Of a stretch of 20,902 nt of DNA, positions 1-9,589 are shown piece after piece. The stretch's first letter is position 1. Every line of letters begins with the position of its first letter. The notes under the pieces were generated by a model that had not been told where the DNA came from, made no database searches, and saw only the letters and a program-made list of their open reading frames with translations. This DNA comes from Larix sibirica (taxonomy: Eukaryota > Streptophyta > Pinopsida > Pinales > Pinaceae): assembly GCA_004151065.3 (NCBI GenBank), contig NWUY0300009717.1, forward strand, positions 7,920 through 28,821, given 5' to 3'. The position numbers were made by a program, and so were the translations under genes.

Positions 1-282
1 ATCTCCCTCATACTCGTGTAACGTTACTTGACAAACATTACAAGATTTCCCTCATACTAGGATGTAGAGTGCCTCTCAGTGCAACTAGTTTTGAGGACTA
101 GTTGGACTCCAAGTAGATGCAGAAAATCCACTACTCCTCAGCTTGGACCTGGATAGTCCTGCAAAACCCTAGTCTCCATGATCATCCCCTCAAAAAGATT
201 TAAGAGGTACTTTATTATAATCTTAATCATAAAATTATCTTTATTAAATAATTTAGGATATATATATATATATATTCAAGGT
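1..282. other. Unassigned AT-rich flank
   Basis: No coding sequence is recognisable. Two copies of ccctcatact lie at 5-14 and 49-58. A perfect 7-bp stem (caactag/ctagttg) with a 9-nt loop lies at 82-104. A short (TA)n run at about 258-275 leads into the left repeat flanking the LINE. This looks like old repeat or spacer DNA. Confidence 0.5.
271..282 (+). repeat. Left target-site duplication of the LINE
   Basis: tatattcaaggt is repeated exactly at 1869-1880, just after the poly(A) end of the LINE. A 12-bp direct repeat flanking a 5'-truncated, A-tailed element is the expected product of target-primed reverse transcription. One caution is that attcaaggt also recurs at 1927 in a local tandem repeat, so part of the match could come from that local repeat. 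Confidence 0.6.
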
Positions 283-309
283 GAGGCATTATCAAAACTT
301 TCCCACTTT

Positions 310-530
310 TAGGTGGTTGCTTTAGCTGGAAAATTGGACGGAAACCCAAGTTTTAATTGGCATTGACCCCTTCTTTGGAATGAGGGACCATAACAAGCTA
401 TCTGACCCCTTGATCGTGCAGCTGCATAGTCTAAACATTCAGGTTTTGGCTCAGGTCCGTCACATTAATATAACTGATTATCCTCATCATGTTGGTATTT
501 GGCATCGGACTTGGGATTATCCGTAGAGGT
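310..530 (+). pseudogene. LINE post-RT linker remnant
   Basis: Read in two frames, the segment gives SWKIGRKPK, then LIGIDPFFGMRD and further on LSDPLIVQL. Plant LINE polyproteins have this pattern between the RT domain and the zinc-binding C-terminal domain (W-x-I-G-x-G, then I-G-x-DP-x-x-G, then LS-x-x-L). One frameshift lies near 350. A second change of frame or stop near 525 precedes the zinc-binding region. It has no independent function. Confidence 0.65.
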
Positions 531-599
531 CGCTGAAGAATGGAATGGTTATATCATGATTTGTTTTGTACAGAGCGGGCATTAAATTATCTGATATGG

Positions 600-1150
600 A
601 GGATTCCTAAGTCTGGGATTGGGGTAATGTGAATGATGTTCTTACTGTAAAAAAACCTTACGAGGCTATTACTCTCAATCAGGCTCCCATTATTCCGAAG
701 TGGTGTGTTAGAGCTATCTGGAAATGTCACATTCCTTTAAAAATTAGATGCTTTATTTGGCTTTGTTTGGAAAATAAAATAGTTTCATGGGACAATCTAC
801 TTAAACTTGGATTCTGTGGTCTTGGCAAGTTCTTTATGATGGATGGAGGAAGAATATGTCTCCCACTTGTTCAATCAGTGCCATTTTTTCAGATCAGTTT
901 TGTTTGATTTATGTGCTATACTCCATCAACAGAATAAGTGGACTTTAACTAATTTTCAGCACTATTTTTACAATTGGTTTCACACCAAAGTCAAGTATAA
1001 GGAATTGCTTATGTTCATAATTTGGGAGGTTTGGAAGGAAAGAAACATGTCTATCTTTGAATACATCAATCCTTCTAGTTTTCTTGTATGCCTTAAAGTG
1101 ATCAACTCCTTTTATGATTTTTCAAAAAAAGGCCTAATCATAAAATTAGA
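600..1150 (+). pseudogene. LINE zinc-binding RT C-terminal domain remnant
   Basis: The frame starting near 629 reads VRAIWKCHIPLKIRCFIWLC, followed by a WDNLLKLGF motif. This is the conserved core of the plant LINE zinc-binding domain that follows reverse transcriptase. A frameshift near 840 moves the reading to another frame that continues EEEYVSHLFNQCHF, which carries the final His and Cys of the zinc site. The first Cys pair is obscured by the frameshift. The continuing frame then shows IIWEVWKERNMSIFE, the usual W-x-x-W-x-x-RN segment leading to RNase H. Confidence 0.8.
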
Positions 1151-1159
1151 CTTCTGAAA

Positions 1160-1610
1160 ATGCCACATGTGGAGGACACTATTTCTGTTGGCTATTTCGA
1201 TGGTGCTGAGAAGGAGGGCCTATGTGGGGCTGGTATGGTGCTCTAGATTAAAAGAAACCATTGGGTATTTCTGAGAATGGGTGTTGGTTTGGACACCAAC
1301 ACAAAGGTCAAACTTTTGGCCCTATATGGGGATTACTATGGACTGAGAAGAAAAGAGACATTCTCAATCTCAGTTTCTTTGGTGATTCTAGGGTGGTGAT
1401 AGATTGGGATGCTGGATTCTCTAGACTTCAGGTCATCCATCTTGAGCAGTGGGATGACAGGACATGTTTAGAGGTTTTCCCATTATCTCCTTCTCCCATA
1501 TCTTTCGGGAACTTAATCGAAGGGTTGATACTTTATCCAAGCTGGCCATTGGGCCTATGGATGGTTTCATTCATTATGAGGATCTCATTGAATATCATGT
1601 GGTGGATTTA
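1160..1610 (+). pseudogene. LINE RNase H domain remnant
   Basis: This is a plant-type RNase H domain, which in active elements degrades the RNA strand of the RNA/DNA hybrid. The start shows GYFDGAEKEGLCGAG (first catalytic Asp in FDGA). An in-frame stop follows, and then the second acidic position appears as KVKLLALYG, where families usually have Glu before LLAL, so a catalytic residue looks lost. After a frameshift near 1330 comes LSFFGDSRVVIDW (third Asp). After another frameshift near 1470 comes HIFRELNRRVDTLSK (fourth Asp). It is broken by at least two frameshifts and one stop. Confidence 0.8.
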
Positions 1611-1826
1611 GGATCCTTCTATGTCTTTTAATCTTCAGTGCTTTTGTATGTTGTGTTTCCCTCTACAATCTTTGTATGAAAGACAAGGTCTTTTGATATT
1701 TTTGGAGTTTAGTCCCTCTGAGATTAGTTTTTATAGGTATGTTTGAAGTCGACAATTGTACCTTTTGGACATCTTTATCAGTATTAGCAATATGATGAAT
1801 AACAATATGTAACTTCGATTCTTGTT

Positions 1827-1862
1827 AATAAAAAGTTACAACTTTTCATTTTTGAAAAAAAA
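1827..1862 (+). terminator. LINE polyadenylation signal and A tail
   Basis: An aataaa hexamer (1827-1832) lies about 23 nt before an eight-A run (1855-1862). A short non-A stretch (gagtat) and then the right flanking repeat follow. This fits the 3' end of a retrotransposed LINE transcript. Confidence 0.65.
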
Positions 1863-1868
1863 GAGTAT

Positions 1869-1880
1869 TATATTCAAGGT
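1869..1880 (+). repeat. Right target-site duplication of the LINE
   Basis: Exact copy of the 12 bp at 271-282, placed six bases after the A tail. It marks the 3' border of the insertion. Its last nine bases also begin the 55-bp tandem repeat that follows. Confidence 0.6.
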
Positions 1881-1975
1881 CTATGCAATATAAAGTGTAA
1901 TATATATATAGACATAAATGTAGTTTATTCAAGGTCTATGCTATATGAAGTTTTATATATATATATAAAACGGTA
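1872..1975 (+). repeat. 55-bp imperfect tandem duplication
   Basis: Two units begin with attcaaggtctatg at 1872 and 1927, a period of 55 bases. Each continues with a similar A/T-rich segment ending in a (TA)n stretch (about 1903-1910 and 1955-1968). The sequence is non-coding. It overlaps the right flanking repeat of the LINE, so this was probably the LINE target site. Confidence 0.6.
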
Positions 1976-2011
1976 TTTAAATTAGGAGAAGGGTATTTAA
2001 TCTTTCCATTT

Positions 2012-2051
2012 GGTGTACTGGTGTGGTGTCAGGTGTGCTGGTGTGGTAAAT
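2012..2051 (+). repeat. 20-bp tandem pair, GGTGT-rich
   Basis: Units 2012-2031 and 2032-2051 both read ggtgt, then ctg, then gtgtggt, with few differences. It is a small local duplication with no evident function. Confidence 0.6.
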
Positions 2052-2521
2052 TATTTTAAATGGCTTCAAGAACCTTGAAAAATGCTGAAACAATTTGGAA
2101 CTATATACTCTGGATATTTCGCTTTACAATATTTTGATGAAAATGATATTGTTTTGGGTATTTTAAGTATAAAGCATATAATATGTTATGTGATGTATGC
2201 TTTCCACATTTTTATTAAAAGATTTTGATTGGGAAGGTCTTTTATTGAGGCAACATGGCTAAAGTTTAGAGTAGAGAATTTCATTGGAAAAGTTAAAAGT
2301 TGGGGATTTGCGTTACAAGGTTTTGTTTATGAAGGTCTTATAGAGGCAACATGACTAAGGGTAAACTTGGGGGAGGGCTTTGGTTTTATAGGTGGATTGA
2401 AAAAACTAGTCTCCTTTGGACTTTAGTAGTCCCAAATTCAAAAGTGTTGGTAGATGGTTTTCTTGTGCTAGTAGAAGGAATTTCATTGAGATGTAAGGAT
2501 CTCAATGCTGCAGGAGGTTCG

Positions 2522-2582
2522 AGATTGGTTGAAAGGTAGTTGTAGCTGTTGAGGTTATAGATTGGTTGAAAGGTAGTTGTAG
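2522..2582 (+). repeat. 24-bp exact direct repeat
   Basis: The same 24 bases occur at 2522-2545 and 2559-2582 (each begins agattggttgaaagg), separated by 13 bases. The pair ends only seven bases before the edge of LTR copy A, so it belongs to the target DNA. Confidence 0.75.
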
Positions 2583-2589
2583 GACTTTC

Positions 2590-4375
2590 TGTAATGTACC
2601 CGACCCCTAAACCAAGGCCATGGTCACCAAGAACCCAAGGGAAGGTTGAAACAAGGTAATGCACAGTGGAATAAGGGTATCTAAGGCTAGGCCAGCATGC
2701 CAACAATCCCAATTATTATAATACAATCAACCTTTTAAAATACAATGCAAACTTGCAATGCATATCCTTTTCCATATGCTCATACTATGCAAGGTAAATG
2801 TGGACATAAATGTAATCATATCTAAGCAAGCTATCAACATGTATCTAAAAATCAAATATCAAATCTAATACAACCAGATAAGTCATCAATAAAATTAATT
2901 CCATAAGCTAGCATAAACAATATAATTAAAAAAATCTTCCGGCTACCAAAATTGATCTTTTGAACAATATTAAAAATCAATTTTACTGATTGCCACCTAC
3001 AACCATAATAAAATAAACAAAACCAACTATGAGGGCTTCCATCTACAGCTATATAAACAAAAATAACACCATATCTCATGCCCGTCACCTACAACTATAC
3101 AGTTCATAAGAAAATCAGATCCATAAGCACATATATAACTGTAAATTTACATAAACAAACACATAATAAAATACTCATCTGATTAAGGGGAAAATGGATT
3201 CAACAGGACACCGTTACACCTAGCCATAGATACAATCAAGATAATCCATACTCGAATAGGTGACCCCCAAGATGAGGTCATGGATCCACAAGTAGAGGTA
3301 CTCTCAACCAATAACAGGGTGTGTTCTTTTTCAACACTATCAACACTACCATACAAAAATGATTATATATCAACCATACATAAAGTTTTTTCAATGAAAC
3401 AAAAGGTATTCCTTACTGGAAACGTTGCACCGGATGCAATGGTATAGGTCTCATAACCTGAAAATGTTCATAAATAAGAGAACTAGAACATATAATTGTG
3501 CCCTTCTCACCACTATGAGGAAAAACCCATCCAAAATGAAACAGCTATATCTTAGCCATTTAGAATTTTTTTCAATGAAACAAAAGATGTACCTTATTGG
3601 AAACGTCGCTCTGAACGCAATGGTATAGGTATCATAACCTAGAAATGCTCAGAAATAGGTGAACCAAAACATATGGTTGCACCCTTCACATAAAGCCCTG
3701 GCGACAACCTGAGAAATCTCAACACCTTCCCTTACCACTTACTTTCTCTGCATCTTCACTACCTGATGAAATGGGATTCCCCTCACTACATTCCCTCAAG
3801 ATATCACCATCCACCGTCGGGATTCATGTGCAATACCAAAGCAAAGACAAGTAATGGTCCTTGCGGTACTTTGGTGTTCCATCTATCTAGACTGCAATCT
3901 GACATAGATCAGTCTTCATACCTCATTACAAGGCCTTCAATCTTCATTCAAGAAATTCTAATCCATCCACAGGAATTCAAAATATCCAAGACAACAAGTA
4001 CAACAAGCCACTAGGAACCAGAGAGAGCCAATTCGAATCCCTTTATAGCAATTCCAATCCATTGGTTAAAGGACGACCCAGGTTAACTAGAGTGTAACCA
4101 CATTGGTTACTGGAAGTTACCAAAAGACAAATTCGAATTCCCACCAAGGCTAACTTGAATTCCAAAGAGAAAACACTCCATCCCACCCAAACCAACTCAA
4201 ATTAGTGCATGGGCCACTCAATCATGAAGGAGGAACTCAAATAGGTGGAGAGGAAGTTACACAAGCAAGGAGGTTCCTTCCCGGAATAACAAATGGTGTC
4301 AAAATGAAGGAGTTACACTTTTCAATGTCTCGGCTAAAAATAGCCAGTGAGGGCGCACTTGTGCAAGTGGGGGTT
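2590..4375 (-). mobile_element. Long LTR copy A (Ty3/gypsy family), truncated
   Basis: On the plus strand it starts with tgtaatgtacccgacccc and runs parallel to copy B (5510-7785) over its whole length. Shared blocks include the start, the run around gccttttaaaa, the caacaggaca block (3201 in A, 6232 in B), the aacctgagaaa block (about 3705 and 6375), and the accacttactttct block (about 3736 and 6403). LTR sense is minus, inferred from copy C, where the polypurine tract and chromodomain lie on the plus-coordinate side. The end matching B 7440-7785 is missing: similarity stops near the N at 4376. Relative to B, copy A has an extra section with a 181-bp duplication. There is no protein-coding content. 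Confidence 0.65.
3386..3695 (-). repeat. 181-bp tandem duplication inside LTR copy A
   Basis: A segment starting ttttttcaatgaaacaaaag at 3386 recurs at 3567, a period of 181. Both copies continue through ggaaacgt and gcaatggtatagg and reach related text near 3498 and 3679. The units differ at many positions, so the duplication is old. Copy B lacks this section between its ctctcgaaat and aacctgagaaa blocks. Confidence 0.75.
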
Positions 4376-4376
4376 N
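4376..4376. other. Ambiguous base (N) at the end of LTR copy A
   Basis: A single n sits where similarity to copy B stops and about 350 bp of expected LTR end is absent. It may be a one-base gap placeholder left by assembly across a repeat. Confidence 0.6.
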
Positions 4377-4485
4377 TTAGGAGTTTTGATCATGTGTTTT
4401 TGTCTCTTTAATTATAAACAATAGAATATAAGTAGTATTGAAATAATAAAGCATTTGGAGCTTTAAAAAACAAAAAAAAATTTGT
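4377..4485. other. Unassigned A/T-rich spacer
   Basis: Nothing is recognised. It contains an A-rich tract at about 4465-4480 next to the CACTA-like fragment. Confidence 0.4.
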
Positions 4486-4737
4486 GACGTTTATCTTACC
4501 AAGGGGGATCTATTTGGTCACCCCTTCCAAATGCCCATTTCGTGAGGAATGTTTTCTAGTTTTCAATCTTATGAGTCTTCCTCTTCACGAGCACATGCAT
4601 TTCATGCAAGGGTAATAACATTTCCCATCATCGATTTTAGAAAGTTTGCAATCCTTCCTACATGAGTTTTTACGAATGTTTCTATGCACAAAATAATCAC
4701 AGTCATCAAGATTAGTATCCACAATGAGATCCAAGGC
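4486..4737 (-). pseudogene. CACTA (En/Spm) transposase-associated domain remnant
   Basis: One continuous minus-strand frame of 84 codons, with two stops (at about 4585 and 4510), reads IDDGKCYYPCMKC and then, 15 residues on, HSSRNGHLEGVTK, a stop, and IPLGK. This follows the plant transposase-associated domain that precedes the transposase in CACTA elements: G-K-I-x-C-P-C-x-K-C, about 14 residues, then H-L-x-x-x-G-F-x-x-x-Y-x-x-W-x-x-H-G-E. The second stop falls at the conserved Trp position (TAG from TGG), and the first Cys of the cluster is replaced by Tyr. Spacing agrees within two residues. No terminal CACTA motif or further transposase was found, so it is an isolated relic. Confidence 0.5.
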
Positions 4738-5251
4738 TTATTTGATTAATGCCTCCACATAAGGCACATGTCCACTTCCACCAATGCCCAAGCTAGTTTT
4801 ACTTGATGTTGTTTTATTTTCAACCACCACAACAATACTACATCAAGCACGTATTCAAATAATTTCACATATAGAGAATTCAAATGGTATTTACAAATTT
4901 TACTTGTATTAAAAAAAATGATTATGGGGATAATAATGAGTTGAAATAGTAGTAGCAAAAATTACTACTTCTATTATGTCACTTAATCCAACTCTTTAGA
5001 CAAAAAATGTGGTTTCTTTCTCATGGCTACTTTCTTTTAACAATAACACATTTGCCTACTTCTTTTTTTTAACGATAATGGTTGTATATTTGGATTAAAA
5101 AGGCTACAATAGAACTATAATACAAAAGTAGTTGGTAATCTGGGTATGGGAACCATATCTTCCAAAAAATAGAAGGCAATCAAAACTGAGTTGTATGCAT
5201 TTTCATAAGATACTAGACATATGTTAAAAGAATATATCCAATAAAAGGAAC
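4738..5251. other. Unassigned spacer
   Basis: No gene, RNA or repeat family is recognised. Open frames here are short and low in complexity. Confidence 0.4.
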
Positions 5252-5509
5252 CTAATGCAAAAACACATTTACATAACATGATATAGTTTTAGTGGAAAAA
5301 TGTTGACTGTGAGCTTCCCTGGTCTCTATGTTGACTTGTTGCATCTCTAGATTCTTAAGCTCCATATCTTCAAACAATTGAGAAATCATTTCTTTTTCTT
5401 TGGTGGTTGTGAAAGTGGAGCCTAATGATTGTCGATGGTTTGATGTTGTCGATTGAGTGCCTTTGATGAAATTATCAATGGTGGATTTAAGAGTAACGTA
5501 CTCTAACTT
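5252..5509 (-). pseudogene. Unidentified coding-like fragment cut by LTR B
   Basis: A minus-strand open frame of about 85 codons has a mixed, hydrophilic composition that looks more like protein than the surrounding A/T-rich DNA. It includes EKEMISQLFEDMELKNLEMQ, which could form a helix. The frame begins inside the border of LTR copy B (5510) and has no start of its own, so the coding-like part abuts the LTR. It could be a retroelement gag-like piece or a chance open frame. I do not recognise a family, and no continuation is visible beyond the other border of copy B at 7786. Confidence 0.25.
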
Positions 5510-7785
5510 TGTAGTGTACCAAACCCCAAATAACACCACCGAGGTTAGATACAACGAGATCCTAATAGGGGAATGAATGGCTCAAGGTAATACACAATGA
5601 AATGAGGTTCACTAAGGATACACCAACATGCCAATAATCCAGTATAATAAAAATCTACCGGCCTTTTAAAAGAGATGCAACACTTCCGATGAAATCTTAT
5701 CCCAATGTACATGTGATGCAAGGTAGTTGTAGAATGAATGCAACCAAATCCAAGCAACAATTTCACATGCAATTAAATATCAACATCATATCTATTGCAA
5801 ACATAAAATAAACCAGTAAAATCAAATCTACAGATGCTAACAATAATAATTTCAAGACATTAAAACAAATCAATTTTACTACATTAAATAAATCAGAATT
5901 AAGGCACCTAGCTACAACTAATGTAACACGTACAATATCATATCCGAGGCTGCCATCTATAGCCATTATGAATAACCTAAAAACCAGATTTACTAGTTGC
6001 CATAAAACATAACAAAATAACATCCATGTGCTGCAATAACACGTAAAACAAATCTGATCTACGGACTGCCATTTTAATACTACCAAATCAACCATTTAAC
6101 ACAAGAACATAATTGAATATGCAACATACATAACAAAGATAAAATCATCCTCCACAGGCACACATGCATCCATAAAAAAATAACTAAATGCATACTAAAA
6201 TACTTATCTCTGAGAGGTGCAACTAGCTTCAACAGGACAACTTTCCACCCAACCTTAGGTCTGCCACGCTCATCAATATCTCAGCATGTCAGTCACCCTC
6301 GAGATAAGGACATGGATCCACATGCTAATGAACTCTCGAAATCAGATCTCAACAAGAGAAAACTCATGCAACAACCTGAGAAACACAACACATTCCCTCA
6401 CCACTTATTTTCTATGCATCCACACTACCCGGTGCAATGGGATTCCCTTCACCAAACCAGTCCCTTAGGACATCACCATACACCTTCAGGATTCACATGA
6501 CCATACAAGAGACAAATAATAGCCCCCAAGGTACTTCTATGTTCAATAAAAAATCTAGCCAGTCTCCACACTGGTATAGATCAATATTCAATCACCATTA
6601 CATGGTCTTCAATTACCTGCAATATTACAAACAAGGTTTCATAGCTATGTGCAAGGAGGCAATTCAAATCCATCCAGAGGCATTCAAATGCATGGCAAAA
6701 CAACTTCCAAAAGCCAAGAATAATGAATGGAGACCAATTCAAATCCCTTCAAGCCAATTTCAATTCATTCTAAGAGATTGGCTTAGGTTTACAGAGAAGT
6801 GACTCAAACTCACTAAGAGCTTCTCTAGTTCACTAGATGACCATTCGAGTTCTCATGAGAGAAACTTGAATCCACCTAGACTAAATCGAATTCATCAGAT
6901 ACCATGAGAACAACTCGAATTCATCAAAAGTTACTCTGAATCACCGAAGTGATTGGAGAAAATCGAATTCCAAGCAGTGGTACTTGAATCCACCTAAAAT
7001 TACTCCAATTCACTAGAGTTATTGGAGACAACTTGAATTTCACCTAAAATTACTCCAACCAACTGAAGACAACTTGAATTTACCCAAAATTACTCTAATT
7101 AACCGAGAATATCTCGAATTCACCCAAAATTACTCTAACGGACTTGAATTTACCCAAAATTACTCTAATTAACTGAGAATAACTCGAATTGACCTAGATT
7201 TACTCCAACTCACTGAAGACAACTCGAATTCACCTAGATTCACTCCAACTCACTAAAGACAACTCAAATTGGCACAAATTTACTCCAACTCATTGAAGAC
7301 AACTCAAATGCACCTAGATTTACTCAGACTCACTCAAGACGACTTGAATTAAATGGAAGGGTGACTCCAAATCACTAAAATGTCAACTCGAATTAGTTTG
7401 GGGGGTTAAAAAACTCAAGTGCATGGATAAATAGTCAAAGAGGGCACATAAGGTACGAGATATGAGAGAGTTGGTCCCACTAGCATCAATTAAGTTGTAA
7501 TAGAGTCTGCATAGTCAAAGACAATCAAAATTAGGAATCAGAGAGCAATGTTAAGGAGAGAAACAACTCCTAGTCCTCAACCCCCTCACATGTGGAATCC
7601 ATGACTCCCCATTCTCATTAGTTGTTCTTGTTGAGCCAGTTATTAATTAAATAATAATAAAAATATTAATAATGATAATTATAATAATGTCCAAAGTCCA
7701 TAGTATAGGTACCTAGTGCCCCAATAACCACAATTAAACAACATAACACATATGTCCATGGGTTTAACACACTAGGGGTATTACA
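5510..7785 (-). mobile_element. Long solo LTR, copy B (Ty3/gypsy family)
   Basis: The borders are tgtagtgtacc on the left and ggggtattaca on the right, giving TG...CA ends and a short imperfect inverted repeat (read on minus: TGTAATACCCC ... GTACACTACA). The last 210 bp (about 7570-7785) match LTR copy C closely, including the cacatgtggaatccatgac block. There the same end sits directly on a polypurine tract and a Ty3/gypsy chromodomain, which is why this is called an LTR. No gypsy internal sequence adjoins either side of copy B, so it is probably a solo LTR of 2276 bp. Flanking pentamers (aactt and ctttt) do not match, so the target duplication is lost or the borders have changed. Confidence 0.7.
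6895..7365 (-). repeat. 40-bp minisatellite inside LTR copy B
   Basis: Between about 7030 and 7340 the sequence is a register of units of almost exactly 40 bp (7071-7110, 7141-7180, 7181-7220, 7221-7260, 7261-7300, 7301-7340). One unit has 41 bp (7030-7070) and one is shortened to 30 bp (7111-7140). Each unit contains aactcgaatt, then cacctagatt, then tactccaact, then cactgaagac, with variants. More divergent units extend left to about 6895. Copy A has only scattered gaattcgaattc-like sequence at this place, so the array grew in copy B. Confidence 0.85.
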
Positions 7786-9589
7786 CTTTTAAACCCACTT
7801 AGTTGTGGTAGTCACCTTTGAATGAATGGGAAAAAACATAGTTTAAAGAAGTACGTTGATTTAGACCATCATTGATTTTTATTAGATGTTTATAATTTAA
7901 AGAAAATGTGTTTTTTAATCCCTAACAAAATAAATAAGTGAAACATTTAGCTAAAGAATGAGAAAAATAATGACATAAACTATCCATCATAAAAATGTTT
8001 TTTTTCCCAGAAAAATCATTTTAATAATATTTCATGAATAAATCAAATCTATATTCAAGTGCCATTTTAGTACTCTCAAAATAGCATAGTGAGTATGCTT
8101 CAACTGAGTGAGAATTGAGATTTTTTCTCATCTACCAAGTGTTTTCATCACAAATTTATATATAAAAAATCATCTATATTTTAGTTTTACAAGAACATCA
8201 AATATAAATTCAACATTACTTTTTTCTTCTTTTATTTATGTGTGTAGTAGTGAGATTAAAAAATAATAAAATGGGTCATGGTTGGAAATTTATGTGCATA
8301 TTTTTTCCATCATTCCTTCTAACAACCTAAGAGCCTCATTAGGGTGATGTTTTCATTGAAATCCTTGTAGACCTGTAGGAATGTGAGAACAATGAAATGA
8401 GATCTACCCTCTTCAATTCTATCCATTTGGACACGTACTAGATTATTCAGATTCAGTTTGCCCACTCCATAATGAATTTAGAGTAATTTCCATCTCAATT
8501 TCAGAAATAACCAAAGTGTATATAATACAATGTTATTGTTAAATCCCTCCCCCACGTGTTAAAGTAATCAAGGTACCGCCCCTTATAAATACTAAGCCTC
8601 ATGCCCCACTCTCTTGGGTTACCTTGATATGCCTTGTTGCATCGAGAGTAGTGAGGTGCTCTACAACACAATATGGGGGATACGTTGTCACGTTACCAAA
8701 AATAAAATGTAATTAAAAAAATCACGTCGGCTCATAATATAAAAAATTAATACCAAAATTCACGAGGTGTAAATTTTTTTAGATGTATACAAAATTTAAG
8801 ATAAGAACATTTACATCTCTATAAATTGGATCCCTTTCAGTGCTTGATAGATAGATTTAAGATGGATCAATGTTGGTTAAAATAACCCCTATCCTTTCCT
8901 AGGTTTCCAAATTCCTCCATAGTCATATTTGATCTAATTAATCTTATTTGAATAATTCTTCTTTTAAAAAATATTTATCTTTGTAACCAATCAGATTGCC
9001 CATATCACAAGGCAAGGACAAATTTTATGATCTCTTATTGAAGAATCCTTATATCACATGTTCCTTCTCATATGCCTTTACAATAAGATAATTTCAATGC
9101 CTCATTTCACGTCTCTTTTGAAAATAGACAATGCATAGATATGTAATCTATATATTAATCTTTCCTCTTGCATAGGATATATCATCTTAGTCTATAGATT
9201 CATCCTCACTCTCATAGGATAACTAATTTTAGTCCTTTTTATGCACTCTTTTTATAATTGTCATATGTTAGAACCTTATTGGACCAGGATAACCATAAGA
9301 AAATATTTGTTTTAAGTGGACACTTAAGCTTTCATATAAGCTTCCACCATCATAATGTCTCACTTTCTTCTCTCTTTTATGATTACTTTTTAGCCCAATT
9401 TTGTTGTGTAACCTCTTATGTATTTACTTTTAGGCCATACAATTTCATCTTCATTTGTGTTCAATCTAATAACATTGTTCTCAAGTTTCCTTGTGCTTTC
9501 ATTCTTGTGTTAGCTTTACTTGGATGCCCAGTGGCACATTTGACTTCCACCCTTGATCCCCTATTGTAGTTGTTTTTACATTAGTAGCC
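7786..9589. other. Unassigned AT-rich spacer
   Basis: No gene is supported. Open frames are short and do not resemble known families. The one feature standing out is a compositionally distinct, promoter-like island at about 8540-8690. The rest is A/T-rich. Confidence 0.45.
8552..8592 (+). promoter_or_regulatory. Promoter-like G-box plus TATA segment
   Basis: A cacgtg G-box core near 8555 is followed about 25 bp later by ttataaata (near 8583), inside a locally GC-richer island (ccctccccc, accgcccc). No coding sequence follows, so this could be the core of an old LTR promoter or chance. An inverted match (atcaaggta near 8568, taccttgat near 8622) spans it. Confidence 0.2.

Larger units (their letters stand above)
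283..1868 (+). mobile_element. 5'-truncated L1-type LINE retrotransposon
   Basis: This is a decayed non-LTR retrotransposon on the plus strand. It keeps only the region downstream of the reverse transcriptase core, in the order expected for plant L1-like elements: a post-RT linker (about 310-530), a zinc-binding RT C-terminal domain (about 600-950), an RNase H domain (1160-1610), a short 3' UTR with aataaa at 1827-1832, and an A8 tail at 1855-1862. Several frameshifts and stops break the frame, so it is not functional. A 12-bp direct repeat flanks it (271-282, 1869-1880). The endonuclease and the catalytic RT part are missing, consistent with 5' truncation on insertion. The element identity rests on domain order and motifs read by eye. 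Confidence 0.85.
1976..2589. other. Unassigned spacer with short direct repeats
   Basis: No gene is seen. The stretch contains a 20-bp tandem pair (2012-2051), a loose duplication around gaggcaacatg (near 2246 and 2342), and a 24-bp exact direct repeat (2522-2582). Short open frames in it show no family features. Confidence 0.5.

Noticed and set aside
2386-3088. Minus-strand open frames over the start of copy A
   Set aside because: They span the LTR border, lack motifs and are not kept in copy B.
5545-6095. Minus-strand frames rich in Leu/Val/Phe that look like membrane proteins
   Set aside because: They fall inside LTR copy B and arise from A/T-rich composition; the homologous part of copy A does not keep these frames.
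6895-7365. CRISPR-like regular array
   Set aside because: Units are contiguous and similar through their whole 40 bp with no unique spacers, and the context is a plant LTR; it is a minisatellite.
5505-7790. Target-site duplication around LTR copy B
   Set aside because: The flanking pentamers aactt and ctttt do not match, so no duplication can be claimed.
8624-8680. Possible 5S-like or small nuclear RNA gene (gagagtagt word)
   Set aside because: Only a short word matches; the internal control regions and termini of such genes are absent.
9258-9569. Plus-strand 103-codon open frame
   Set aside because: It is hydrophobic and low in complexity with no family features.
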